64,000 bases of DNA from Aerococcus viridans. GTDB lineage: Bacteria; Bacillota; Bacilli; Lactobacillales; Aerococcaceae. The DNA lies in NCBI RefSeq assembly GCF_001543285.1, contig NZ_CP014164.1, positions 1,922,001 to 1,986,000 of the forward strand. The letters are read 5' to 3'. The position numbers and the translations under genes are program-made. The notes beneath the pieces were generated by a model. The model saw nothing but the letters and a program-made list of their open reading frames with translations, was not told the origin of the DNA and did not search any database. Below, one piece after another: positions 18,677 to 28,942 of this stretch (the first letter of the stretch is position 1; each line of letters begins with the position of its first letter).

Positions 18677-18860
18677 ACCAACACTATTTATTATAGAACC
18701 AATAAAAAAAGCCAAAGCGAAAAATTAATTCTCGCTTTGACTTTCATAGGGTCCACCAACACTATTTGACATAGAACCCTAACCTTAGTATATTTGACGA
18801 AGAGCCGCAAGTTCATTTGAACTCACTAACACGATTTATTAGAGAACCCTTGTTTGCTCA
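18677..18860. repeat. Cluster of solo ISL3-type terminal repeats
   Basis: After the right end of IS copy 1 (18677-18700), three more ISL3-like ends follow. These are ACCAACACTATTTGACATAG-AACCC (18752-18779), TATATTTGACGAAGAGCC (about 18789-18806, matching the right end of the third IS), and CACTAACACGATTTATTAG-AGAACCC (18824-18850). They look like remains of earlier insertions. A terminator-like stem (CAAAGCGA/TCGCTTTG with a T-tract on the minus strand, 18702-18742) lies between them and may serve the next minus-strand gene. Confidence 0.6.
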
Positions 18861-18915
18861 ACAACATCATATGTTGTACAACTTTACTTTCGAGTTATAT
18901 TGTTATAATGTACAA

Positions 18916-20931
18916 TTATAGAGTCGCATAAAGTGCAGTATTAGCCAATAGAACAAGAGTCATTAAGAATACGTTAATAAATGTTCCTAAATAAACATTC
19001 CCAGTTAATCTATAGAAGTATCTATTAAATATTGCAGCTATAATTAGTACAGGTACCAACCCAATTACAACAATTGATGATAGTGCCTCTGAAGGAAATG
19101 CTGCTTGGCCCATTACGAATAACGATCCATATTGGTAGATTAAGTAGAATATTAACCCGCCTACAAACATAAAGATTGAAACAAGGTAACCCTTAATACC
19201 ATCAAAGCGTTCATCAGCTGTATTGGAATTTATGGATAATCCCACTATAGAGTAGAAAACAAAGAATAACGGTGCATATTTTAATAAAGCTACAAAGTGA
19301 CGGGGTTCAAATGTTTTAACTGCTAATGTCCACAATCTAAAATCTGTTTTAAATAGAGCATCCACTATAAATAACATGAGATAACTAATACAAATAGCAA
19401 TCACTGCAACGGATAAGGATGCAAGCACAGTTTTCACATTAACTTTCAAGCCGTAATTTTCAATTGTTACTCCTTTAGGCTTTTGATAAATAAAATAATT
19501 CACTATCAACACCATTAGCGTAATCAGTGCAATATTGATAGCCCAGTATGCAATCGTATTTCCTGTTGGAGCTCCTAAAAAATCACTAACTTCAATTAAT
19601 GTATCACGATATCTTATCAGTATAAATTGGGCGATACTAGTAATAAGTACCGCAGTTGAAACTTTTTTAATGTCCGAGTGCTTATTCTTAGAGTAAGCAA
19701 AAACTAAAGTAATTAAACTTATTGCAATAATAATATAGTTAATTTGTGTCATTAATCTTAGTCCAACTTCTACACCACTATAGAATGTAGTGAATAGTAA
19801 GGCTGGCATAAACGACCCGAATATAATCATTATTAAGTTTGAAGTTTTTTCGCTATTTGTATTGGGAACAGGCAGTGATTTTGGTCTATCAACAATTGCT
19901 TTTGACAAGAACGGTACTTTCAACAATATTTTAACGACAGGTACAAACATTAAGAAGAAACCAATTAAAGCCAAAAATGAGAACCATTCTTTATACATCC
20001 ATGATTGATTATCATTTCCAATTTTTATAATATCAGAATATTCTGAAAATGCTTCATCGTAAAAATCAATTACATAACCTGTAGTCTTCATTGAGAAGGT
20101 ATTCCAGGGGTGGGTTTCTTCAGGTTGATAAATAACTCGCTTGCCATCGCCTACTTTGTAAAATTCGCCAACACTAGGATTTTCAGGATTACCCAGAAAT
20201 GATTGTGCTTCCGTTGTGCTAATATAATCTTTTTCAACAACTGTTTTTCCTAGAGCTGATGCCTCCGGACTAAAGAAAAATTCATCATACTTTCCTGCAA
20301 TTGCACCAGAGGTTCTAGGTCCATATGCATTGACAATATCGTTTAATTCATAATCTAAAAGATAGATATTAGAGTAATCTGACCCCATTGTTAAAGAACT
20401 ACTAATCTTTCTAAAACCTGATTGTTCGTAAAACTTTTCATCTAAGAGTACTGCGTTCGTTGCAGAAAATCCTCCCATAGAATGACCAGAAACAGCGATG
20501 ATACCATTATTATTTTCATCTTTCAAAACAAAGTCTTGTTCGTACATGTAGTTGACAGCATCGTACATAGCTGTTGGCCAGAAAGAAAAGAATGGAATTG
20601 TCTTATCCATTTTCCCTACTGAATGACCATGATCATATAGATCTAGAGCTAACACTACGTATCCTCTCTTCGACATTTCTATTGCTTGTGCTGCTTGCAT
20701 TTCTGCTGAGTTTAAATAACCGTGTGTAGCCACAATTGTTGGACGCGGTTCATCTTTGGCCCCTTCTGGCAAGTATAATAGACCAGAAAGTTCGCCGTTA
20801 TCCGTTTCAAAACTTATGCGTGAGATGTCTACATCTCCCGATGAACTGTTGCTCATAGAAGCAATAAAGCTTCCGATAAAAATTAATAAGAGTGATGTAA
20901 TAAGTAACACTAACGTACTTCTTTTTTTCAC
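18916..20931 (-). CDS. Membrane-bound alpha/beta hydrolase
   Basis: About 671 residues with an unusual build. One N-terminal membrane anchor (residues about 5-25) is followed by an extracytoplasmic alpha/beta hydrolase domain (residues about 40-290) with nucleophile elbow GHSMGGFSA and an early ATHGYLNSAE oxyanion segment. The C-terminal half has about nine hydrophobic helices. The frame opens at an ATG overlapping the ribosome site, so I chose GTG 20931, 8 nt after GGAGG. The substrate is unknown. It lies in the IS-bounded region, so it may be foreign. No partner gene is adjacent. Confidence 0.8.
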   Translation of the reverse strand: MKKRSTLVLLITSLLLIFIGSFIASMSNSSSGDVDISRISFETDNGELSGLLYLPEGAKDEPRPTIVATHGYLNSAEMQAAQAIEMSKRGYVVLALDLYDHGHSVGKMDKTIPFFSFWPTAMYDAVNYMYEQDFVLKDENNNGIIAVSGHSMGGFSATNAVLLDEKFYEQSGFRKISSSLTMGSDYSNIYLLDYELNDIVNAYGPRTSGAIAGKYDEFFFSPEASALGKTVVEKDYISTTEAQSFLGNPENPSVGEFYKVGDGKRVIYQPEETHPWNTFSMKTTGYVIDFYDEAFSEYSDIIKIGNDNQSWMYKEWFSFLALIGFFLMFVPVVKILLKVPFLSKAIVDRPKSLPVPNTNSEKTSNLIMIIFGSFMPALLFTTFYSGVEVGLRLMTQINYIIIAISLITLVFAYSKNKHSDIKKVSTAVLITSIAQFILIRYRDTLIEVSDFLGAPTGNTIAYWAINIALITLMVLIVNYFIYQKPKGVTIENYGLKVNVKTVLASLSVAVIAICISYLMLFIVDALFKTDFRLWTLAVKTFEPRHFVALLKYAPLFFVFYSIVGLSINSNTADERFDGIKGYLVSIFMFVGGLIFYLIYQYGSLFVMGQAAFPSEALSSIVVIGLVPVLIIAAIFNRYFYRLTGNVYLGTFINVFLMTLVLLANTALYATL

Positions 20932-21001
20932 GTTAATAACCTCCATTTATATAATTAACTTTTTATTCTACATTTATCATCATTCTCAGCCATAAGAAAA
21001 T

Positions 21002-21313
21002 CTATACATATTTAGATGTATCAATTGCTTTTCCGCCACCTAATCCAACGATGATATCTGTCCCTTTTTCTTTTGCTAATTTTTTAAGACGATTGACTTC
21101 TTCGCGTGTCGCTTCTCCACCAAAATCTGCGAGATGTAAGGTTATGCCAAAACGTTCAGCTGTTTTATCCAATTTGTCTTGGACTCGTTCAATATCGCCT
21201 GGATTCCCGATAACTAAAGCAGATTCACCAAAGGATTTAACATAAAAACCTAAATTTAATAATTCGTTTTCTCCTTGGACATATTTTGTTGGACTAATAA
21301 ACGCTTTTCTCAT
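21002..21313 (-). pseudogene. gldA: Glycerol dehydrogenase fragment (N-terminal 103 aa)
   Basis: Matches the start of GldA-type iron-dependent alcohol dehydrogenases (MRKAFISPTKYVQGE, ALVIGNPG, DIIVGLGGGKAIDTSK). It stops just after the NAD-binding GGG motif, at about 103 of the usual 360-odd residues, losing the metal ligands. It must be inactive. Two cre-like boxes and a DhaS-like regulator gene lie upstream, as expected for a former glycerol/dihydroxyacetone locus. Confidence 0.85.
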
Positions 21314-21367
21314 CTTTATAACTCCTAACTTTTATTAAAATACAATAAATCATTGAATTACTAACCG

Positions 21368-21381
21368 AGTAACCGCTTACA
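21368..21381. promoter_or_regulatory. cre-like box upstream of gldA fragment
   Basis: AGTAACCGCTTACA matches the CcpA consensus TGWAANCGNTWNCA at all but the first position. Confidence 0.45.
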
Positions 21382-21425
21382 TAATTCAGTTGATTCCCTT
21401 CCTTGAAACTAGAGTCATCATAACA

Positions 21426-21439
21426 AGTAAGCGTTATCA
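21426..21439. promoter_or_regulatory. Second cre-like box in the gldA-dhaS intergenic region
   Basis: AGTAAGCGTTATCA, again one mismatch (first base) from the CcpA consensus. The two boxes are 44 bp apart, between divergent genes. Confidence 0.45.
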
Positions 21440-21540
21440 AGTCAATAGACAGACAACATCATTTGTCCGATTCGATTGTTTTAAGGATGATGTATAGTAA
21501 AATATGATAGTCAATACGTTTTCGAAGGGGGGCACAAAGC

Positions 21541-22008
21541 ATGAACCGACAAAACGCAACGAAGGAAATCATTGCTTATTCCTTCAAATATCTCGCACGT
21601 GAAAAGGATATTGATAAAATATCAATTACAGATATAATGGACCAGACAGATTTCCGCCGCCATACTTTTTATGATCATTTTGATGACAAGTACGATTTAA
21701 TTACTTGGATTTTTTCATATGAAACCTCTAAATTAATTCAATCACTTACGGTTTGGGAAAAGTGGCAAGAAGGATTACTCTATCTATTGAATTATCTTGA
21801 AGAAAACAGGGATTATTATAAGAAGGTTTTCTCAAGCAGGAAGTCCGATTCATTTAAGGAGTATTTTACGTATTATATTAGGCAATTTGTTAAAAAAGTC
21901 GTGAATGACTATTTTCGAATACACGTTATTTCTAATAAAAACCAAGCTATTATTGAGACAACAGCTGACTTTTATGCTTATGGATTGTCAGAAATGCTAT
22001 ATCGCTAG
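21541..22008 (+). CDS. TetR family regulator, DhaS-like (possibly C-truncated)
   Basis: 155 residues, ATG preceded by GAAGGGGGG. The N-terminal helix-turn-helix (ISITDIMDQTDFRRHTFYDHF) resembles DhaS, the TetR-type activator of dihydroxyacetone kinase genes in lactic acid bacteria. The length is somewhat short and the frame ends at DFYAYGLSEMLYR, where relatives usually run on for some twenty residues, so the end may be damaged. It is divergent from the gldA fragment and upstream of broken glpK, suggesting it once controlled glycerol/DHA use. Activity now is uncertain. Confidence 0.65.
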   Translation: MNRQNATKEIIAYSFKYLAREKDIDKISITDIMDQTDFRRHTFYDHFDDKYDLITWIFSYETSKLIQSLTVWEKWQEGLLYLLNYLEENRDYYKKVFSSRKSDSFKEYFTYYIRQFVKKVVNDYFRIHVISNKNQAIIETTADFYAYGLSEMLYR

Positions 22009-22173
22009 GTTCTCGGAGGCTGCAAGCTTAATAGTGAAATATATCACAAAATAATTATCCAAGTGATTGGCTATAGAATTGAGCCTTAAATTGCTTTATT
22101 ATTATGTATATAACTTACAACATATTAAGGAAAAATATTGACTATGCAATGCTTACGAAGGAAGTGATTGGAT

Positions 22174-23678
<1,505 letters not shown>

Positions 23679-23827
23679 TTATTTTCATAGAAAAGTTATA
23701 TACTCTCGCTGAGTACTTTTAAATACGAATTTACCGGCACACTTTAGTTTCAGTTCGCACTCACAAAGCGTAATCAAGCAGGCTGGGTCATAACTAGCTG
23801 CAAAAAGGTTCCAATCACCAAATTTGG
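23679..23827. other. Spacer between glpK pseudogene and IS copy 2
   Basis: 149 bp with no ORF, terminator or repeat that I can support. Confidence 0.3.
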
Positions 23828-24018
23828 GTTCTTTTACAAATAGTGTTGGTAAATAATTTCAAAGCACACGAATACGTTTTTTAGTTTTTAATAATAATTA
23901 AGAAATCAATAAAGTTAAATGCTATGCACGCTGTGATATGTTTGGCTTTTTACTTGCCTTAAGGCAAGGGAAGTGACCAATGAGATAACATTTCTAACAA
24001 ATGGTGTTTTGTCCTTCA

Positions 24019-24125
24019 ATGTACGTTCCTTAGAAGCCGTGGCACCAGCGAGAGCCAAGGTCTCTCTGCTTTGAAATCGAGCCTTAGTCTCGATTTCATG
24101 CTTGTTCACGGCTAAGGACGTATAC
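24019..24125 (-). ncRNA. Putative three-way-junction RNA in the IS tail, copy 2
   Basis: Same 107-nt length and fold as in copy 1. In P1 the helix GCTGTG/CACGGC of copy 1 is GCCGTG/CACGGC here, a U-G to C-G change that keeps pairing. Two changes in the outermost P1 base pairs weaken it. A 64-residue ORF over this region is probably incidental. Confidence 0.5.
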
Positions 24126-24133
24126 TTTCAGTC

Positions 24134-24196
24134 CTCTTTATTCTCTTTATTCTCTTTATTCTCTTTATTCTCTTTATTCTCTTTATTCTCTTTATT
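24134..24196. repeat. Seven perfect tandem copies of CTCTTTATT
   Basis: Seven 9-bp units between the transposase stop and the structured segment of IS copy 2. Copy 1 has a single unit at the same place, so this is an expansion after the copies separated. Confidence 0.95.
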
Positions 24197-24220
24197 CAAA
24201 AATATACCACTATCCCTGGG

Positions 24221-25528
24221 TTAGCTTGCCATCCCCTCAAATGTATAAGGTTTAGGATTGGATGGTTTGTAATTTAAATGGAAGTTCGAATATCCAAAAC
24301 CTGTTCGTTGAATAAATTTAATTTTATTATTAATACCTTCGGTAGGACCATTTGGTACAGTATATTTTAAGGCGTTATGTATATAAGGCAAGAATTTGGC
24401 TAATATTCTGATAGTTCTTCTCGTACGACTTGGCAAAGTTTGGTTCTTAGTCCCATGTAGGATTTCATTGAAAATATTGATATCATGAGTTGAAATGGCA
24501 TATTTTAGTTCATTCATCAGGGTATAAGTAACTAAAAGTTCGTGTGAGATACTCAAAAGATAATCAACAATACGTTGTTCTGATATTGCTTCACCAAATT
24601 GACGAACATAATGTGTATCTGTGAAATTTAAATCTTCAGCATTCTTTAACAACAATTTCCATTGTTTTTTGAGTTTTTTGTAGTCCGATGGACGGCTTGT
24701 TTTGATAGCATTCATCACTTTAATACGAATAGAATTGATTGTTTCATTCAACAGCTTTACTATATGGAATCAATCAATGACAATCTTCGCATTAGGGAAA
24801 CATGTGCGAATGACCTCTAGATAAGGTGTATATAAATCAATCGAAACTGTCTTCACGCTGCCTCGAGCAGTCCGGGTAAAAGAAGAAAAGTAATCGATGA
24901 GCGACGCTTATTTTCTATCAACGACAATATCAATTAGCCTTCTATTATGCGTGTCCACAAGGACAGCACTCATTGCATTGGCTACACGATTAGTCGATTT
25001 AAACTCATCTACACCGAGGTGATTCGGGAGATAATTTCCCTTAGGTGATAGTCCCTTACTTGCTTTCATTAAAGTTCTGGCCACTGTTGGAGAGGAGACA
25101 TGGTAACGTTTAGCGATTAACCGCATAGATTGCGTATCAACCAATTCGGAGCTAATTTGGCTTTTAATGGCTTTAGAAATACAGCAAAATTTTTCAACTA
25201 ATGGTGTTTCAGCAATAAAAGTTTGTGCACAGTGTTTACAATAAAAGCGTTGCTTCTGTAATTTAAGTAAAACAGGATTAGTAGCTGTGTTCGGTAATCG
25301 AATGATAGCTGGTTTAAAGCCATGTTTGATGATATCTTGGTTACCAGTATTCTTTACACCACAGTGCATATAAGCCTTAGGCTTGTATGTAAGAACCCCA
25401 TGTAAAACGAAATGATTGATTTCATGATACTTTTCAAGTGGCAACAGATGCATAGATTTTGGTATTTTTATATCAATATTATTGTCGAAAATACCGCAAA
25501 GTTGTTTTATAATAGATGTATGGGACAT
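24221..25528 (-). pseudogene. ISL3-family transposase, copy 2 (two in-frame stops, internal deletion)
   Basis: Start ATG 25528 with AGAAGGAAAAA upstream is intact (MSHTSIIKQL). TAA after DRK (24908-24910) is identical to that in copy 1. A further TGA replaces Arg in VIDRFHIVK (near 24770), and 11 residues after GFGYSNFH are deleted in frame. The first zinc-finger Cys is Tyr (AYMHCG). Clearly inactive; 436 codons against 447 in copy 1. Confidence 0.88.
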
Positions 25529-25662
25529 AATTTTTCCTTCTTTCTGTATTCGTCGTGGTTTACATGCATTAAGGATATCATGTCCTTTTTGTGTACACAA
25601 AAATAGTGTCAATGAGATTCAACATGAAATCTCACCAACAATATTTATTACAGAACCAATAA

Positions 25663-25705
25663 AAAAAGCAGGCGCCCTATTACTGGAAACCTGCTTTTAA
25701 TATAA
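25663..25705 (-). terminator. Terminator of the 78-aa gene
   Basis: GCAGG/CCTGC stem on the minus strand followed by TTTTTTTATT; the IS copy 2 end lies directly after the T-tract. Confidence 0.6.
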
Positions 25706-25718
25706 TAAATTGCAAAGT

Positions 25719-25955
25719 TTAGCTAACAACAGGAACTTTGATACCTTGATCATATTGATTATCTAACATACCACGTTGGCAGTATGCGATGTCGTCTTCT
25801 ATGCGGCAAATCTTAACCAATTCGTTTTGAACGAATTCACCGTCAGGAATTGCACTCTTTGCCTTGTAAACTATTTGATCAACTAAGACGCGGATTTCGC
25901 CTGATTGATCTTTTGTCACAGGTTCAACGACAATTGCTACCCTATTCATCAACAT
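25719..25955 (-). CDS. Small protein with NfeD-like OB-fold pattern
   Basis: 78 residues, ATG 25955 after TAGGAG. I do not recognise it firmly. A beta-rich pattern (GEIRVLVDQIVYKAKS, then FVQNELVKICRIEDD) resembles the C-terminal OB fold of NfeD proteins, but there is no membrane part. It has its own terminator. It lies downstream of the CoA-transferase gene, 118 bp away, and could be co-transcribed. Function unknown. Confidence 0.5.
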   Translation of the reverse strand: MLMNRVAIVVEPVTKDQSGEIRVLVDQIVYKAKSAIPDGEFVQNELVKICRIEDDIAYCQRGMLDNQYDQGIKVPVVS

Positions 25956-26073
25956 TACTATCTCCTAAATATCTTAATTCAGCCATCAGTCCCTCCCATT
26001 TTATATGCTTTGCATAGCCCTGTCAAATATTGATAGATTGGGATTTTGTCTTTATTTTCTCATTAAAAATCCA

Positions 26074-27639
26074 TTATTGTGTTTGACCATTCTTCAAAGA
26101 CCATGTTTCTTCAAATAAATGGCTCTCCATCACTTTCAAATCATCCGCTACAACTGGGCTAAATCCCATCTGATCGAGAACATCTTTGTGTAAGTCTAGA
26201 CCGGGTGCCACTTCAGTTAAAACCAATTTCGCTTCCTTATTCAACTCAAATACCGCCCTATCAGTCACAATGGTTATTTTCTTACCCGCCTTAACTGCTT
26301 TTGACCCATTGAAAGTAACATAAGATAGGGCGTCCGTAAACTTACTTTTATTTCCTTGATCATCAATTACTAGTTGGTTATTTTCAATATGACTTTTATC
26401 TTTCACCATAAAAGGACCTACAAAAATAATTTGCTTTGCTCCTTCCGCAATGTCCATCATACCACCAGGGCCCATAATACGGTTACCCAATAAAGTCGTA
26501 TTCACATTGCCATTTTGGTTTATTTCACCAAATCCAAGTACTGTTGTTTCTAGTCCGCCACCATGGTATAGGTCGAACATGTCACCAGAGTTAATGACTG
26601 CCTCTGCATTATAATTTGGTCCATAGTCAAAACCGGGAGCAGGCACCCCACCAACAGCTCCTAAATCTGTGGTGAAATGATATTGATCCAGTAAATTGGC
26701 TTCATAAAATAAATTAGATACTATACAAGGAAGTCCAACTCCTATATTAATGATAGTATTCCTCTTCAATTCTAATGCTGCTCGACGTGCAATCACTAAT
26801 TTAGCCGACAATGGTGCTGGATTAATCGGCAAGTCATGACTACGAATTTCATTTGAAAGCAATGGACTATAGCTAGTTGCAAAGGTTTGTTGATGATACT
26901 CAGGTGTGCCTTTATACACGTAATCTACCAAAATCCCTGGTACAAGTACGGATTTTGCCTGTAAACTTCCTCTTTTAACTACTTGTTCAACTTGAGCAAT
27001 GACGATTCCACCAGAATTCTTAGCTGCAATAGCCATTGTTAACGCTTGAAGATTCATGGGCTCATGGTTAAAGGCCAAGTTCCCCTTCTCATCAGCATAA
27101 GTTGCCTTAATAACGGCTACATCAATGCCAATGCTCTTGTAAAATAACCACTCTTCGCCTTGTAGATTTTCAACTACCATTAAGTCATCTTGCTGACGAG
27201 CTTTATCAGACATTTTTCCACCAGATTGACGAGGGTCTACATAGGTATCAAGTCCAACTTTTGTCCATACGCCCGGTCCTTTTTCCGCGGCATTTCGATA
27301 AAGTAAACCAATCGTTCCTTGCGGTATAATAAATAGTTCAATTTGATTATCCAAAGCAGCTTGCCCAGTTAATGGGGCTCCGTGTATATGAGACCCGATA
27401 TAGCGTTTGAGTAATCCAGGTGCTAACAATAAGTCAATTCCCGTTCCCTCACCGCGACTGAGTCCTGCAACTGATATCACAGTAATGTCTTTTGGATGAT
27501 TGGTTTGCTCATATTGCTGACGTAATGCGCCAAAAAATTCTTCCGCCAAACCACCAATACCACTAGTTGTGAAAGCAATGCGTGCCTCATCCTTTACTAA
27601 GGTGACAATTTCTGTTACTGAACGAATCTTACTTTTCAT
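26074..27639 (-). CDS. Acyl-CoA:carboxylate CoA-transferase (YdiF/Pct type)
   Basis: 521-residue single-chain class I CoA-transferase in which the alpha part (residues about 1-260) and beta part (about 280-500) are fused. Such enzymes move CoA between short-chain acyl-CoA and acetate or propionate, through a glutamyl-CoA intermediate. Motifs seen are GIGGLAEEFFGALR, SHIHGAPL, NIGVGLP, GAVGGVPAPG, and GGGLETTVLGFGE. At the expected catalytic Glu (E-x-G-x-x-GG in relatives) this protein reads TTDLGAVGG, with Asp at about 325. ATG 27639 follows AGAGGTGG. A terminator precedes it, so it is probably a separate unit of the fatty-acid cluster. Confidence 0.85.
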   Translation of the reverse strand: MKSKIRSVTEIVTLVKDEARIAFTTSGIGGLAEEFFGALRQQYEQTNHPKDITVISVAGLSRGEGTGIDLLLAPGLLKRYIGSHIHGAPLTGQAALDNQIELFIIPQGTIGLLYRNAAEKGPGVWTKVGLDTYVDPRQSGGKMSDKARQQDDLMVVENLQGEEWLFYKSIGIDVAVIKATYADEKGNLAFNHEPMNLQALTMAIAAKNSGGIVIAQVEQVVKRGSLQAKSVLVPGILVDYVYKGTPEYHQQTFATSYSPLLSNEIRSHDLPINPAPLSAKLVIARRAALELKRNTIINIGVGLPCIVSNLFYEANLLDQYHFTTDLGAVGGVPAPGFDYGPNYNAEAVINSGDMFDLYHGGGLETTVLGFGEINQNGNVNTTLLGNRIMGPGGMMDIAEGAKQIIFVGPFMVKDKSHIENNQLVIDDQGNKSKFTDALSYVTFNGSKAVKAGKKITIVTDRAVFELNKEAKLVLTEVAPGLDLHKDVLDQMGFSPVVADDLKVMESHLFEETWSLKNGQTQ

Positions 27640-27671
27640 AGTCCACCTCTAAATTCTTTTTTAATGCTTCA

Positions 27672-27709
27672 ATAAAAATAGCGGACTAAGTTTTCGCACC
27701 CGGTCCGCT
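27672..27709 (-). terminator. Terminator after the first acyl-CoA dehydrogenase gene
   Basis: AGCGGAC (27680-27686) and GTCCGCT (27703-27709) pair; on the minus strand the stem is followed by ATTTTTATT. Confidence 0.75.
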
Positions 27710-27727
27710 ACAAGACTTTTAAACAAA

Positions 27728-28930
27728 CTATACAAAGGCGCTAAATCCTGTTAAATATCGCCCTATAATCAGACTATTTACTTCATGTGTGCCTTCATAG
27801 GAATAAATGGCCTCTGCATCTCCAAAATATCTTGCAACTTCCGTATCCACCGTAATACCATTTCCTCCGCAAATTTCTCTACCCAATGCTACAGTTTCCC
27901 TTAATAAACGAGCATTTTGCATTTTAGCAATTGAAGCTGGCACTTCAGCATATTTCCCCTCAGTTTGAAGTTCAGCTAAGCGATAAGATAAGGATAAGCC
28001 AGTTGCAGCATTCGCTTGCATCCTCGCTAATTTTTCCTGGGTAATTTGGAATTGGCTAACTTTTTTACCGAACTGTTCTCGCTGTCCCGTATATTTCAAA
28101 GCCGCTCTTAAGGCACCCGCATGTCCACCTGCCGTAATATGGGAAACATCTGCACGCGTTGCGTAAAGGATACGCGAAACATCTCTAAAGGATTGAATTT
28201 TAGGTAGTCTAAAGGCCTCAGCCACCTGTACATTCTTTAAATGAATATGACCATTTTGTACCAGTCTTAGAGCTATTTTCCCATCAATCTTCTCTACAGT
28301 AAGGCCCTCGGTTGCGGTTGATACCATGAAGCAAAGGATATCATTATTTTCTGGGTTACGGGCAAATGTTGGTATGAAATCTGCTGAACCTGCGCCGCCA
28401 ATCCAACGTTTCTCACCATTCAGTAGCCAGTTATCGCCATCTCTTACTGCTGTTGTCGCCATACCTCCAGCTATATCTGACCCGTGATCAGGTTCTGTTA
28501 AGGCAAAACAAGTCTGCCACTCAAAACTAGTAAATTTTGGTGCGAAATAATCAATTTGCTCCTGACTTCCACCTTGCAGTAAGGTAGTGAAGCCTAGCCC
28601 CGCATGGACAGTCATAAAAGTTGCTAAGGACATGTCCGTCCTGGCCAATTCATAATAACGGAAAAGATTAAAATATTCGCTCACTTTATATGGGTGCTGG
28701 CTTTCTTTGAATAAATCAGGATGGTTCATTAAACCTAGGTCGCCGACCGCTTTAAAAGCCTCAAAAGGAAAAGTTTCTTCTTTCCAGTGTTGTTTTAAAG
28801 TAGGCGCTATTTGATCTTCTAATACTTGACGCAATTTACTCAACAATTCAACTTCTATTTCAGTTAATTTTTGGCTGAAACCATAGACGTCTTCAGGATA
28901 TAAATCTGAAAGTATCTGCTGTTTATCCAT
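27728..28930 (-). CDS. Acyl-CoA dehydrogenase (first)
   Basis: FAD enzyme that introduces the alpha-beta double bond in acyl-CoA. It has 400 residues, with the N-terminal helical domain, the beta-domain (CFALTEPDHGSD, NGEKRWIGG) and the C-terminal helices ending in IYSYEGTHEVN, whose Glu is the expected catalytic base. It resembles the glutaryl-CoA dehydrogenase-like branch, but the substrate cannot be inferred. ATG 28930 follows TAGGAGGG; the gene lies 12 bp after the nitronate monooxygenase-like gene. It is related to the second dehydrogenase at 35468. No ETF genes for its electrons are in this window. Confidence 0.93.
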   Translation of the reverse strand: MDKQQILSDLYPEDVYGFSQKLTEIEVELLSKLRQVLEDQIAPTLKQHWKEETFPFEAFKAVGDLGLMNHPDLFKESQHPYKVSEYFNLFRYYELARTDMSLATFMTVHAGLGFTTLLQGGSQEQIDYFAPKFTSFEWQTCFALTEPDHGSDIAGGMATTAVRDGDNWLLNGEKRWIGGAGSADFIPTFARNPENNDILCFMVSTATEGLTVEKIDGKIALRLVQNGHIHLKNVQVAEAFRLPKIQSFRDVSRILYATRADVSHITAGGHAGALRAALKYTGQREQFGKKVSQFQITQEKLARMQANAATGLSLSYRLAELQTEGKYAEVPASIAKMQNARLLRETVALGREICGGNGITVDTEVARYFGDAEAIYSYEGTHEVNSLIIGRYLTGFSAFV

Positions 28931-28942
28931 ATGCCTACCCTC

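Larger units (their letters stand above)
16890..18700 (+). mobile_element. ISL3-family insertion sequence, copy 1 (defective)
   Basis: 1811 bp, bounded by imperfect inverted repeats: left GGTTCTTTTACAAATAGTG, right (read inward) GGTTCTATAATAAATAGTG. It contains one transposase gene that is broken, then a 317-bp tail with a structured segment. The flanking 8-mers differ (ATTAATGT and AATAAAAA), so no target duplication remains. It interrupts the AEC permease remnant. A near-identical copy lies inverted at 23828-25657. Confidence 0.85.
23828..25657 (-). mobile_element. ISL3-family insertion sequence, copy 2 (defective, inverted to copy 1)
   Basis: 1830 bp. It differs from copy 1 by scattered substitutions, an in-frame 33-bp deletion near the transposase end, and an expanded 9-bp tandem repeat. 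In plus-strand orientation its left end (GGTTCTTTTACAAATAGTG) and its right end with flank (AGAACCAATAAAAAAAGC) equal those of copy 1, although the bodies are inverted. No target duplication is seen. Its right end abuts the T-tract of the terminator of the small gene at 25719. Confidence 0.85.

Noticed and set aside
23915..24109. 64-residue ORF in the tail of IS copy 2
   Set aside because: The equivalent frame in copy 1 ends early at a TAA, the region is dominated by perfect inverted repeats, and I recognise no protein pattern. A structured RNA or DNA explains it better.
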